Positions 43,901 through 52,552 of a DNA stretch of 64,000 nucleotides are shown piece after piece. The DNA lies in assembly GCA_016711345.1 (NCBI GenBank), contig JADJTD010000001.1:868001-932000 (forward strand). Direction: 5' to 3'. Both the position numbers and the translations under genes were made by a program. Position 1 is the first letter of the stretch, and each line of letters begins with the position of its first letter. The stretch comes from Chloracidobacterium sp. Lineage in GTDB: Bacteria; Acidobacteriota; Blastocatellia; Pyrinomonadales; Pyrinomonadaceae. The notes beneath the pieces are model-generated. The model had not been told where the DNA came from and searched no databases. It worked only from the letters and a program-made list of their open reading frames with translations.

Positions 43901-44649
43901 CTCATCGACTCCGGCACAGAGGCGTCGGCCGGGACCTGAAGTCGAATCAAATTGATGTCACCTTCCTCGGCTAAATCCCCTATCTGTAACCGGTCAAACT
44001 CACTCTCTTTGAGAAGCGACGTTCCCGGCGCAAAGGTGATTCCCAACCGATTCAGGAGTGGAATTTCGCGGCTGCGAAGGAAATCGACTCTGATCCGGTG
44101 CGGCTCGTACTTTTCAATTTTGGAGTCTTCCATGCCTTCGGGTGGAAGTATGGGATGGGTTTCTGACGTTTTCGCTTTCTGGGTTGTGGGCTCCGCTGCA
44201 CGCGAAGAGACCTCTGTTTCGTCCTCCACCATCGTCATATCATCTGACTTATCCGGCACGCCATCATCTAATATTCCCCGAGGTTCGACGATCCTCAACC
44301 GTTCCAGAGCCCCCGCGATCTCCAGCCGCATTACACAGTGCATTTCGAGCCCAAGTTCCCGCCGGTCAATGAATTCCCCAAGCCCCAGGATCCAGTATTC
44401 TTTCCCGCTTCGCGGCGATTTTGGTGCGGGATAACCGATCGCCTTGTAGAGGCGTTTTGCAAGACTTCCGTACTGTAGGTTCGCCACCTTGTAATCATCG
44501 TAACCCGCCGCCGTCGCAAGTTCACGCATAGTCACGGCATGCCCGCCTGAATAGTAGTGAGCCCTGAGCATTGTCATCTGCTGAGGATTGATCTTATCCA
44601 GGATTCGTTCAAAACCCTGCACGCATTCATCAACTGAAGGTTTTTTCAT
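40915..44649 (-). CDS. Phosphatase-like / TPR / ADP-ribosylglycohydrolase fusion protein
   Basis: A 1244-aa multidomain protein. Residues 1-125 form a helical domain (NPQQMTMLRAHYY, ELATAAGYDDYKVANLQYG) of a kind seen at N-termini of restriction-type proteins. Residues 185-335 look like a dual-specificity phosphatase, with VIVHCKDKPEFAG in the P-loop position, but the arginine of C-x5-R is replaced by Phe. Tetratricopeptide repeats occupy about 515-700 (TQYNFGVALGRNEMYEDEIRAY onward). Residues 945-1235 form a DraG-type ADP-ribosylglycohydrolase with metal motifs GEWTDDTSMAL and GYDSDTYGAIYG and NGSLMRLAP. The hydrolase should remove ADP-ribose; the phosphatase part is probably catalytically dead and may bind a ligand. 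Confidence 0.82.
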   Translation of the reverse strand: MKKPSVDECVQGFERILDKINPQQMTMLRAHYYSGGHAVTMRELATAAGYDDYKVANLQYGSLAKRLYKAIGYPAPKSPRSGKEYWILGLGEFIDRRELGLEMHCVMRLEIAGALERLRIVEPRGILDDGVPDKSDDMTMVEDETEVSSRAAEPTTQKAKTSETHPILPPEGMEDSKIEKYEPHRIRVDFLRSREIPLLNRLGITFAPGTSLLKESEFDRLQIGDLAEEGDINLIRLQVPADASVPESMSDLISMAAKFEEALRHGEVVIVHCKDKPEFAGLTAACIAIAATDAEISASGAIKLVRDARPGAVESPEHEEFVAEFEKEWREVMAERGDHYLLYWQERSVQEHASNDLPLDVIASNQLVNVVPGDTIWIVTLTQERGLVLAGRLGVGEVVEYEEAIRRMPDAGLWQAEYYAFPESGTEEYLREIDIHHLAADLRFDGEDDRLRLIDGKINPQQLQSIRKLTRPSAGMLEEAFYTVGPFEVDELEPEAMLNVTRQMVEMTPDDPTTQYNFGVALGRNEMYEDEIRAYERTLHLDPSYFGAQYNLGNGLIRLGRYEEAVEALNKAILISGEFAPAYFMLGVAYFESGRFNDAVAATRQGLEIDDDDESAYYNIAYWTFLQGDYRGALAVCDDVIARFPFYTSPHVLKGMCFRELGELDNEIQSYKDAVNIKVDDEGAFLINFTAVFFLGAAWERKMTGSDAGIEYIEADNHLDLEDPSHQFCCAMGHLAQGERGYADGWVEGLRTSTPDLARRLEAALEYAEIVISETHPIPVDMLGEAQPEEWPQQADLASDDRPVELEGTKSVRKGQPRKQIQINVDGTEITAKHNPDLYFQVLRLLVERGALVNLDLPISSGRKRNFLSRTPVHKDGSNFLAPVEFGGYYMESHSSRENGIKMLRAFLESLGIGSFVVADEDSGNVSVVEFQIPSFRERVLGSLLGLAVCDALGTTAEFKPAGTFPEITTMIGGGPFGLKPGEWTDDTSMALCLAESLIETGGFNATDQMDRYLRWKNEGYLSSNGVAFDIGTTIRAALEKYQRQTGESDPFCGSVSPAAAGNGSLMRLAPVPLFFASDPREAIRLSAESSRTTHGARECIDGCRYFAGVIIGALQGKTKDEIMSASFSPVSGLWEAEPLSERIADIANGAFKGRKPPQISNIGQGYVVVSLHAALWAFYHTNSFREGALKVVNLGYDSDTYGAIYGQLAGAYYGRAAIPSEWLAQLSKLDVIEHLANTLIRTN

Positions 44650-44672
44650 AATAGATTCGCTCGCATCTCACT

Positions 44673-45305
44673 TTAAAAATAGACGCCGATTTGGCTTTCT
44701 TCAAATCTATGTTCGTTCGCGACGCGGATGATCGTTTTAGCGATCTTAGCCCCGCCAACCACGGAAGGTTCGATAGGGTTGGCATAGTCTGCATCTTCAT
44801 CGCAAACATATCGGAGATCTATTAGCGGGAGGCCGGCAAGAAAAGCCTGTCGAATTATCACGTCGTTGAACGATGCAAGCGCCGCCACGGCGACCTTCTG
44901 CATCCTCGCGTCAGGGTAGCGTGGATAGTAAACCGTACAAACGGCGATTGGCATGTCTAATTCGCGCACCTCATCCAGCATTCTTTTGTAGCGAAGCTCG
45001 AACCTCGCCGATACATTTGAAAGCTCATTGAAGACCTGTGCTGCGGAAGTTGCCCGCATCTGTAATATGCCCATTTCGCCAAGAGCATCATTTCCGCCAA
45101 CACTGACAAAGAGGTGAGTGGCATCCGCAGGCACCCTAGGAAGCTGCGTTGCTACGCTGTCAGCAACGCTGCCGTCAATAGCGAGAAGAGTAGCGGTCCA
45201 ATCATCGGGCATCTGCTCGCGGAGATTCGCGATCGTGTCCTTGCCGCCGTTAACATAGGACCTGTTGTCGAATATGGAATCCCCAAGTAAAATTATGTGG
45301 TTCAT
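44673..45305 (-). CDS. SGNH/GDSL hydrolase
   Basis: About 210 aa from ATG 45305 (MNHIILLGDSIFDN), which lies 4 nt after the stop of the small upstream gene; the open frame reaches a TTG at 45335. Block I GDS (IILLGDSIF, catalytic Ser near residue 9) and block III VSVGGNDALGEM (Asn) are present. The terminal block reads DYANPIEPSVVGGAKIA, where the usual catalytic His of DxxH is replaced by Glu in EPS. This variant may use another base or be non-catalytic. Not secreted. It is translationally coupled to the small TM gene and precedes the ADP-ribosylglycohydrolase on the same strand. Confidence 0.78.
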   Translation of the reverse strand: MNHIILLGDSIFDNRSYVNGGKDTIANLREQMPDDWTATLLAIDGSVADSVATQLPRVPADATHLFVSVGGNDALGEMGILQMRATSAAQVFNELSNVSARFELRYKRMLDEVRELDMPIAVCTVYYPRYPDARMQKVAVAALASFNDVIIRQAFLAGLPLIDLRYVCDEDADYANPIEPSVVGGAKIAKTIIRVANEHRFEESQIGVYF

Positions 45306-45309
45306 AGTC

Positions 45310-45483
45310 TCAGAATAATAACTTTGCCAAAGCAAGCACTGTTACTGTCAACGTCAGAACCACACCGGCACAACCCGACCCGGAGCCGTGCGAATCGTCC
45401 GCTGCTGCATACGCCAGCGTGATGTCGTTAGCTTCATCGTCGTTGGGCCATTCAACTTCTTGCTTGTCGTCGCTATCGTCCAT
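45310..45483 (-). CDS. 57-aa acidic single-pass membrane protein
   Basis: A 57-codon gene below the usual size cutoff. It starts with ATG at 45483 (MDDSDDKQEVEWPNDDEAND), preceded by GGGGTG, and ends TGA at 45310. The first 35 residues are strongly acidic; the C-terminal half (GCAGVVLTLTVTVLALAKLLF) is a membrane helix. The TGA lies 4 nt before the SGNH hydrolase ATG, a coupling arrangement that supports it being translated. Function unknown. Confidence 0.5.
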   Translation of the reverse strand: MDDSDDKQEVEWPNDDEANDITLAYAAADDSHGSGSGCAGVVLTLTVTVLALAKLLF

Positions 45484-45608
45484 TGAGTTTACACCCCGTG
45501 ATCTAACAAGATCGGTAGAATTTCAGCAGCTTTGCCCGAAATCGAGACATCAACGGAAGCCGTAAGCTCGGTCTCTTCCGGATCGCCGGTAGGGGCCTCA
45601 ATTCGAGT

Positions 45609-48600
45609 CTATACCCTAAAACTACAAATCTCCTTATAGCTACACCACCGACATGTATCCTCATCTGGAGTGGCCACGAACTTACCGTTGACTATCCCTT
45701 CAATTAACTCTGACACCTGTCCATCTATTTCAGCCAAATCGGCATTCTCGAACTTGTACAACACATCGTGTCGAAGATAGGCAATGTAGGCCTTTGGCTT
45801 TCCGAGCGCACGGGCGTAGGCCCACAATTGGAAACGGTGTTCCTCCGGACTCATTCCTGAGTCCGTTTTGAAGTCCAGGACAAAATCCGGGCCGACTAGA
45901 TCGGCCGTTCCGTAAAGCGTTACAGGGCCAGCCTGATATCGAAACTGAACTTCCTTTTGAACTTCCATTCCACGCACCTCAGCGAAACAATTTGCCGAGC
46001 GGAATGCACGAGCTAGCTCCAGTGCAGTGTTCACCTGCGCGTTTTCTAAACCGTCAGCGAACGGTCTTAAACTTTCAAGGTCATCAAGATCGAGCTCAAG
46101 AGCTTTGTGCGCCAGTGTGCCGATAGAGCTGGCGGTCGCGAACCCTTCGCCCAAACCGGGATGGCCCGTTACATATCGATAATGAAATCGTTTAGGACAC
46201 TGAGCGTAAGCAGTGAGAGCTGTGACCGGAATGCTTGTCAATCCTACCCGGAGCGGCTCGATCTGTATCCTCTCGGGCATCACGAATGGCTTCGGCTCGC
46301 CCGGAGCAGGTGGAATGGCGAGAGCGTCACGGTACGGAATCTGTTCATCTGGAATTCCGGCAGCTTGGAGACCAGGCCTCAGGAGATCAACTGCGTGTCC
46401 CTTTTCCTTTGTTGCAGACAGGACCACTTTCTCCTCGGCGCGCGTCATAGCAACGTAAAGAACCCTCTTACTCTCTTCAGATTCACGATCAACCTTTCTT
46501 TTTTTCAAGAGTTTATATATAGACGGTTCTGTCTTTTCATAGCCGTCTGACTCCATTTGAAAAGCGACACCCAGTTCGGTGTCGATCATCAACGGTTCGA
46601 TCGCTGTCTTAACGTCCCGCGCCAAATCGGGAATGAAAACCACCGGCCATTCCAGACCCTTCGCCTTATGGACGGTCATCAAGGAAACCGCGTTTTTTGA
46701 ATCCAGCGGGGGACGCGGGATATCGATCTCGGCATCGAATAGCTGCTTGAAATAACGGGATAGGCCGAATATATCTCCCCGCCCCCCCATCTCTTGCTTG
46801 CGGAGCAAAGCAAGCATGCCGCGCCAATCTGCTTCGCGGCGCGAGCCATGTGCGAGGTTGGAGACCACCGCAGAATATCCTGTCAGATCGTCCAAGAGAT
46901 TGAGCAATTCCGACGGACGCTTTCTGACCCGCGCCGCCAATACTCGCGAAAGGACCGAGTAAGCACGTTCCAATTCACCTATGTCACAGGTGCCCAATGC
47001 AGCCCACCATGAAATTCCTTGTGGTGCCGCGGAGACGAATTCAAACAGCATCTTGTCACTTACTGCAAAAAACGGGCTTCTGAGTAATGTTGCCAGCGGG
47101 ATGTCATCATGCGGATACGCAAGAAAATCGATCGCAGCGCATGCGTCAAGAGCCTCTCTTGTTGCAAGAAGGCTGCCGCCGCCCGCATGAACAGCGGGGA
47201 TGCCTTCGGCGGCAAGTACATCGGCATAAACATCAAGCGGAGCCCATGCCCGTGACAATATGGCGATGTCACCGTACTGGATTTCTCCCGAGTTGGTGAT
47301 TTCCCTGATCTTTTCGGCGATAAACCGTGCCTCCACCACCAACTGCTGTCGTTTATATGTACCTTCAATTTTTTCGACTACATTTACGGTGATGAAAGGA
47401 GCTGAGACGCCCGTACGCGGTTCCGAACGATCGGCTTCAAGATCCTGACGCAGCTCCGCGAGGACGGGTGCGAAGATACGGTTCATGGTATCAACCAGCG
47501 GAGCGTGCGACCGAAAGGTTCTTGACAAAGGCACCTCCTTACCGCCCTCCGTTGAGAGAATCAAGCTTCGAAACTCGCTGAAAACATTTATATCCGCGCC
47601 TCGGAAGCCATATATGGCCTGTTTTTCGTCGCCCACGATAGTCAGAATTATCCCAGCGGTAAGGAGCTTCAAGATATCTGCTTGAACCGGATTTGTATCC
47701 TGAAATTCATCGACTAAAAAGGCCCTCCACCGTGCCGCGTAATGGGCTCTGACGCTGGGGTCCCGCAGCGCTTTTAACGCATATACCTCTAAGTCCGAAA
47801 AATCGAGAACGCGTTGGCGTAACTTTGCCGCCTGAAGGCTTGTTCGCAACTGCTCAAACGCGCCTTCGAGGAGCTTCAGCTGCCGTCCAAGTTCACTTTC
47901 GTCTGCGGTGAATTGAAGTGTGGCCTGTTCGAAAAGCTCAGATACATTTGCTTTCAGATCCCGCAGGCATGCCTGGATGTCATCCTTGCCGCCGTCAATC
48001 CAGTTTTTGGCGGTTCCGACATTTGTCCTTACCGATTTCAGCACTCCCAACGCTTCAGCGATATTCCTTCCTCCCTCGGCATTGGCTATCGCGATGAGGG
48101 CGTCTTCACGGGACGTTTCAAGCAGATCGCCGCTTGCGCCGCTGAAACTCGGCAAGGTGTGCCGTGCATTTTGCCATGCATCACTGGATATCAGTTCCGA
48201 TTGGGCCTCATCCGCCGCCTGTCGAATAGCAACCTCCCAGTTGGCAGAACCTCGCGCTAAAGCCATTTCGGAGGCTAAGGGGTCTTGCATAAGCTGTCTT
48301 AATGCATTTCCTAGCCAGGTATAGCCGAGCTCTCCGACAATCGCCGGGTCTATCTCGCCAATAGACTCTTCAAATTGAGCGGCGACCCACATTGGAGAAT
48401 CCGCGTCATCCAGGATTTCGAAGTCGGCAGGAATTCCGGCGATGTAATAAAAATCACGGCAGATCCTCGCTGCCAGCGCATGCATGGTACTGATCTGCCC
48501 CGCTTCTACTTCCGCTATCACAGCGTTGCTGGCGGTCGATGCTGCAATCGTTTCTCTGATACGGGAGCGGAGTTGGGCCGCAGCCTTATCGGTAAACGTG

Positions 48601-48755
48601 ACTGCGACGATTTCTAGCGGAGAAAGTCCGTCCGTTTCGATATGGTGCAGATATCTCGACGCCAACATGTGCGTCTTTCCCGTGCCCGCTCCAGCGGTCA
48701 CAGCCACACTGCGGGGGGCTTGGGCAGCTTCGAGTTGTTGGGTTGTCAGGCTCAT
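45609..48755 (-). CDS. AddA-like UvrD-family helicase-nuclease with Fe-S domain
   Basis: A 1048-aa protein. Helicase domains: VTAGAGTGKTHMLASRYLHH (Walker A, residues 20-40), VAVTFTDKAAAQLRSRI, ISTMHALAARICR, FLVDEFQDTNPVQ (Walker B, about 350), VGDEKQAIYGFRGAD, VSLMTVHKAKGLEWPVVFI and VLYVAMTRAEEKVV. A C-terminal PD-(D/E)XK nuclease (about 870-1048) includes ALTAYAQCPKRFHYRY, FVLDFKTDSG and DEDTCRWCSYKEICS, and the four cysteines form the Fe-S staple of the AddB nuclease type. It pairs with 48752-51394 in a head-to-tail operon overlapping by 4 nt. Expected role: processing of double-strand DNA ends. Confidence 0.9.
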   Translation of the reverse strand: MSLTTQQLEAAQAPRSVAVTAGAGTGKTHMLASRYLHHIETDGLSPLEIVAVTFTDKAAAQLRSRIRETIAASTASNAVIAEVEAGQISTMHALAARICRDFYYIAGIPADFEILDDADSPMWVAAQFEESIGEIDPAIVGELGYTWLGNALRQLMQDPLASEMALARGSANWEVAIRQAADEAQSELISSDAWQNARHTLPSFSGASGDLLETSREDALIAIANAEGGRNIAEALGVLKSVRTNVGTAKNWIDGGKDDIQACLRDLKANVSELFEQATLQFTADESELGRQLKLLEGAFEQLRTSLQAAKLRQRVLDFSDLEVYALKALRDPSVRAHYAARWRAFLVDEFQDTNPVQADILKLLTAGIILTIVGDEKQAIYGFRGADINVFSEFRSLILSTEGGKEVPLSRTFRSHAPLVDTMNRIFAPVLAELRQDLEADRSEPRTGVSAPFITVNVVEKIEGTYKRQQLVVEARFIAEKIREITNSGEIQYGDIAILSRAWAPLDVYADVLAAEGIPAVHAGGGSLLATREALDACAAIDFLAYPHDDIPLATLLRSPFFAVSDKMLFEFVSAAPQGISWWAALGTCDIGELERAYSVLSRVLAARVRKRPSELLNLLDDLTGYSAVVSNLAHGSRREADWRGMLALLRKQEMGGRGDIFGLSRYFKQLFDAEIDIPRPPLDSKNAVSLMTVHKAKGLEWPVVFIPDLARDVKTAIEPLMIDTELGVAFQMESDGYEKTEPSIYKLLKKRKVDRESEESKRVLYVAMTRAEEKVVLSATKEKGHAVDLLRPGLQAAGIPDEQIPYRDALAIPPAPGEPKPFVMPERIQIEPLRVGLTSIPVTALTAYAQCPKRFHYRYVTGHPGLGEGFATASSIGTLAHKALELDLDDLESLRPFADGLENAQVNTALELARAFRSANCFAEVRGMEVQKEVQFRYQAGPVTLYGTADLVGPDFVLDFKTDSGMSPEEHRFQLWAYARALGKPKAYIAYLRHDVLYKFENADLAEIDGQVSELIEGIVNGKFVATPDEDTCRWCSYKEICSFRV

Positions 48756-51394
48756 TCCCGTTTTGATTTCCTATCGAGGCGCGAACCCTTGCGGCAAAGA
48801 CGATCAAAATCGCAATATTTACATGCGTTTCCGTCGACGTCCGGATCCACGACAAAGCGTCCCGCATCCAGGATCCGACGCACCGTGTTAACGAGCTCTG
48901 TGATAGATGATGAATCGGGCGGTTCGATCTTTTTCAGGACTTTACCCTTTGTCAGCGAATAGTAAATGCCTTTTTTCACAGACTTCCCGGGATAGAGTGC
49001 AGGGAGTGCGACAGTTGAGTAAAGCGATAGCTGGATATCCACCAGTGTTTTGCCTGCAGCATTTTTCACGCCCGGCGATACGCTGGAGCTTGTCTTATAG
49101 TCAATCGCGATCAGTCCCTCTGCGGTTTCGTCAATACGGTCAATACGTCCTGTAATTGTGAAATCGTCCCATCTAGTTTCGTAAAGCTGTTCGACAGCAA
49201 CGACCCTTGCACCCACTTCGAGAAATGCATCGGATCTAACAGCTTTCCGGAGGGCCCGCAAATGTTCGTTGCGTTGGGGGCCCCAGTTAGGAAGCACCGG
49301 TAGGCCAAGTTTCTCGTCAGCCTCTGCCCGCTCGAAACATACGTCCAGAACCTCGAGAGCCGATGTCCGAATATCCTCGACATCCTTGGCATGTTCAACC
49401 GCAAGCTCGAGAACTTTATGGTAAAGACTGCCTTTCATTGCCGGGCTAAGCTTGGTCTCCGTTTCGTCCGCCGGTCGTAGTTTTAGTAATTTCTGAGCAA
49501 ACCATTTGAAGGGACATTGACCGATGCTCGTGAACTGCGACGCGCTCCACGATGCCTGATACGGATCAATTTTAATACCGATGGCCCCGTCATATTCGTC
49601 GGCAATCTCCACGCTCTCCCTGGACCTCTCTATTGCGAATTGTTTTCGAGCTAAACCGAGCGTGGCGTCGGATCCGGCGTCCTCAGTCGTCCGCAAAAGA
49701 AAATGGCGTAGCCCAGCGATGCTTGACACGGATGTTATATCCACCAACTTGGGCTCGACGCCCAGGCTGGCAAAATATGCATTCGCGATCTTCTCTGCGC
49801 CATCTACCGTGACCGGATAGCTCAGGCTGATATTTTCGGCGGCAGTTAGCAGCGTGAAATAAAAGGACAAAGCGGACCAGCGAGCAACCTCGGCCGCTTC
49901 CTCAAACTCTATGCCGTACTGATTCAATTTCCTTCGCTCGTAAAAATCGATGACCGCATTGTCAACCACAGCGCCGGGCAGCATTCCTTCCGCCATGCCA
50001 ATGACAAACAGTTGCTTATAAGCCGCGCCTGAGATGGTATCGGGATTGTGGAACGCAACACCACCTATGGAGGGTTCAAACGGCACTTGAATATTCGCGA
50101 GGAGTTCCTCGACCAGAAGCGAAAACTGATCTCGACCCGTTTGCCGGTCTGGATCATGCACCCGAAGCTCATTTAGGGATTTTAGAAAGAGATTGAATGC
50201 GACAATTTCCCGCGCTACCTCACCCGCACGCCTTCGAATTTTCAGGGTTTGCAAAGCCCCGGTGAGACAGTCGATCCATGTCGAAAGTGTGGCCTCTTCC
50301 AGCCATTCAAGGCAGCTAATGTCACCGGCGATTTGCCCCCATGCGGCGGCTCCGTTTGTACGGATCTTACGGGCCGAGGGCCACGCGTTACCCGCCAGTC
50401 CCGGTCCAAACGGATGCATCAGTAATCTCGCCGTTGTCTCGAATTCGAGTCCCGTGTTCGCCGCCCTTATCAGCAGAGCGATAAAGCTGCCAACAAGGGT
50501 TGAGTTCAAAGGAAGCCTGTGCCGCATCTCGACCGGAACGCCATATTCACAGGATAAGGCCGATATCAGGGGCGGGTATGTTTCAAAATCGCGAGTCACA
50601 ATCGCTATCTCGCCGGGAGCGAGCCCGCCATTTATTAGCCGCTTGCATTCACTTAAAACTCCCCCCACCTCTAATTCCGCATTTCGATAGGCGAGAGCTT
50701 GTATCTTGGGGTCTATAGCACCTAAATCGGTAAATCTTCGGGCGGCAACTTCCCCGACACCAACCGGTTCACTTTGCGACCGATCAGTTTTCCACTGTCC
50801 ATGAGACTCTAACCAGTTTGCCCATTCGAGATTCCCTTTAAAAATTGGGTTCCCATGGCACGGAAGGTAAAAGACGCTGCCTTCGCCGGCGATCGCATTA
50901 ATGAAGAAGATCTCTTCTTTACGCGCTCGAAAGTAGCCGTAGATGCATAGTGGCTGCGGCTCAGGTTTCAGCGTAGCCGCCTGCCAAACAACCTCAGCAT
51001 TGTCCACCAAGTTTTGTCCGCGCAACCGCCGCTGGTATTCGCGGGCAATGCGCGCAAGTTGTTTTACCTGCGACGACCCGTGGGCTTCCAAGGCATCAAT
51101 ATCAATACCGGTCCGCAGAACCGTTTCAAGGATCTGCTTTATCCGGACCGCGAGGGCCTTAGGGTCTCCTCCGGAAACGGTCGCGGAAATGGCTTGCTTT
51201 AAGGTTACCGATGCGTCGATCTGTGATGCTATAGAGATTCCTGAATTCAGTAGGATTTCGCTAGCAAGAGCATGTAGGCTCCGTGAAGTTAGGCCGAAAG
51301 CCAATGCGGCGGCCCTGTGCGGCGTCACTACGTGCACATTATCCAATATTTTCCCGACTGCCGGAAAAGGACCGGTTTTGAGTATTCGCATCAT
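48752..51394 (-). CDS. AddB-like PD-(D/E)XK nuclease subunit
   Basis: An 880-aa protein with a degenerate helicase-like N-terminus (no Walker A, as in AddB of this type), the middle FSLLVEELLANIQ and KQLFVIGMAEGMLPGAVV, and a C-terminal nuclease (about 620-880) with FTSIGQCPFKWFAQKLL, SLYHKVLELAVEHA, GLIAIDYKTSSSVS and GNACKYCDFDRLCRKG. The cysteines at both ends of the nuclease mark the Fe-S cluster. The partner helicase also has an Fe-S nuclease domain, so the complex would carry two. It is the first gene of the pair, after about 500 bp of intergenic DNA. Confidence 0.87.
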   Translation of the reverse strand: MMRILKTGPFPAVGKILDNVHVVTPHRAAALAFGLTSRSLHALASEILLNSGISIASQIDASVTLKQAISATVSGGDPKALAVRIKQILETVLRTGIDIDALEAHGSSQVKQLARIAREYQRRLRGQNLVDNAEVVWQAATLKPEPQPLCIYGYFRARKEEIFFINAIAGEGSVFYLPCHGNPIFKGNLEWANWLESHGQWKTDRSQSEPVGVGEVAARRFTDLGAIDPKIQALAYRNAELEVGGVLSECKRLINGGLAPGEIAIVTRDFETYPPLISALSCEYGVPVEMRHRLPLNSTLVGSFIALLIRAANTGLEFETTARLLMHPFGPGLAGNAWPSARKIRTNGAAAWGQIAGDISCLEWLEEATLSTWIDCLTGALQTLKIRRRAGEVAREIVAFNLFLKSLNELRVHDPDRQTGRDQFSLLVEELLANIQVPFEPSIGGVAFHNPDTISGAAYKQLFVIGMAEGMLPGAVVDNAVIDFYERRKLNQYGIEFEEAAEVARWSALSFYFTLLTAAENISLSYPVTVDGAEKIANAYFASLGVEPKLVDITSVSSIAGLRHFLLRTTEDAGSDATLGLARKQFAIERSRESVEIADEYDGAIGIKIDPYQASWSASQFTSIGQCPFKWFAQKLLKLRPADETETKLSPAMKGSLYHKVLELAVEHAKDVEDIRTSALEVLDVCFERAEADEKLGLPVLPNWGPQRNEHLRALRKAVRSDAFLEVGARVVAVEQLYETRWDDFTITGRIDRIDETAEGLIAIDYKTSSSVSPGVKNAAGKTLVDIQLSLYSTVALPALYPGKSVKKGIYYSLTKGKVLKKIEPPDSSSITELVNTVRRILDAGRFVVDPDVDGNACKYCDFDRLCRKGSRLDRKSKRE

Positions 51395-51908
51395 TATGAG
51401 GGCGGGTACTATTTTCTGATTGCTGCCTTTTATAGAGGAATGTTATGCCCAGTTCTTGCTCAACGCAAATCGCCTAAACACTTGATTCATAAATATGCTG
51501 GTAAGCGTTGGGAGGCTAGACTCAGATTCATTTCTCGTGATCTATCGACGGACCTAGTATAGCCTTTGTGTTTATACTGGGTGGAAATACTTGTATTTGA
51601 AAGTCATTTTATAATCTTAAACAAGGTTCGTCCGGATAACATGAGTTCTTGAACCTATCTACGGTGAATCGAACCTGCTTCCGACCGCATTCGTTCTTCC
51701 TGGAAAGGTCTTCCTAGTTTGCGGTATCTCAGAATATTCGTGTCCTTTTGCAATCGCTTGAATCCACGCCGCGTAAGGACTAAAATCAGACGTCTCGTGT
51801 ATTCTAAATTATAGTGAGATTTGGATTAAGGCTCGATTGACTAAGATCCGAGGTAAGGAGCAAAGCAACGATCACCTCAAATGGATGCTCACGTAGATAA
51901 AGCAAATA
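51395..51908. other. Divergent intergenic region, no gene seen
   Basis: About 510 bp between the nuclease pair and the plus-strand 154-codon gene. A weak minus-strand promoter-like pair (TTGCGT, 17 bp, TAACAT) lies around 51460. The plus-strand frame 51317-51562 is partly antisense to the nuclease gene and looks spurious. Nothing else is recognised. Confidence 0.45.
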
Positions 51909-52373
51909 ATGAACGCAACGGACTTGCAACATCTCTCTAAACTTGGATTTAGCCACGAACGCGGTGGTGCTCATACCTCGCGAACGATGATGTTGGAGGA
52001 ACTAAGTGCGCTGCTTTCGTACGTCGGCCGACCTGACGCAATCAAATCCGATTATCTTCGTGCGATCGATGAAGAAAACTGTCTTGGCAAGCGATCTGGA
52101 AAGACCCGTGTTCTAACCTATCGCCACCTTGTCGACCTGTACTCGCTAGATCCATCAACCACCATTTTTCGGGCAATGTTATATTTTTGGGGCCGCGATC
52201 TTGACGCGCGTCCTCTATTAGCCTTGCTGTGCACTTATGCGCGCGACCCGATCTTTCGGATGTCTGCGTCATTCCTATTGCCGTCTGAAGAAGGTGCGGT
52301 GGTTACCCGTGTTGCGCTTGAGCGAGTTCTCGACGAAAAGACTTCGGGCCGGTTTAGTACGGCCACCCTATGA
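51909..52373 (+). CDS. Truncated defence-type protein, possibly BrxA/DUF1819-like
   Basis: A 154-aa protein with FSHERGGAHTSRTMMLEEL near the start, SGKTRVLTYRHLVDLYSL and LYFWGRDLDARPLLALLCTYARDPIFRMSASFLL, then a DEKTSGRFSTATL ending. This resembles the BrxA (DUF1819) family of BREX loci, where the FSAATL-like element is normally followed by an RNxASSWT-type continuation. Here a stop comes straight after it, and the next frame reads MNLANSRARFCS, so the C-terminal part seems lost or frameshifted. No other BREX gene is nearby. The family call is by memory of motif style and is tentative. Confidence 0.45.
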   Translation: MNATDLQHLSKLGFSHERGGAHTSRTMMLEELSALLSYVGRPDAIKSDYLRAIDEENCLGKRSGKTRVLTYRHLVDLYSLDPSTTIFRAMLYFWGRDLDARPLLALLCTYARDPIFRMSASFLLPSEEGAVVTRVALERVLDEKTSGRFSTATL

Positions 52374-52552
52374 ACCTTGCTAACTCGCGGGCTCGTTTTT
52401 GCTCACTACTGCGAGTTTTCGCGCCAAGTCTTTTCTCAAGATACTCGCGAAAGTGCTTCTGATATTCCCCGATTAGTTCGTAACGTCCTGTTCATATCAA
52501 GTTCCGGCTCTTTTTGATTATAAGGCGTACCCGCCCCTCAAACCCGGCGACC

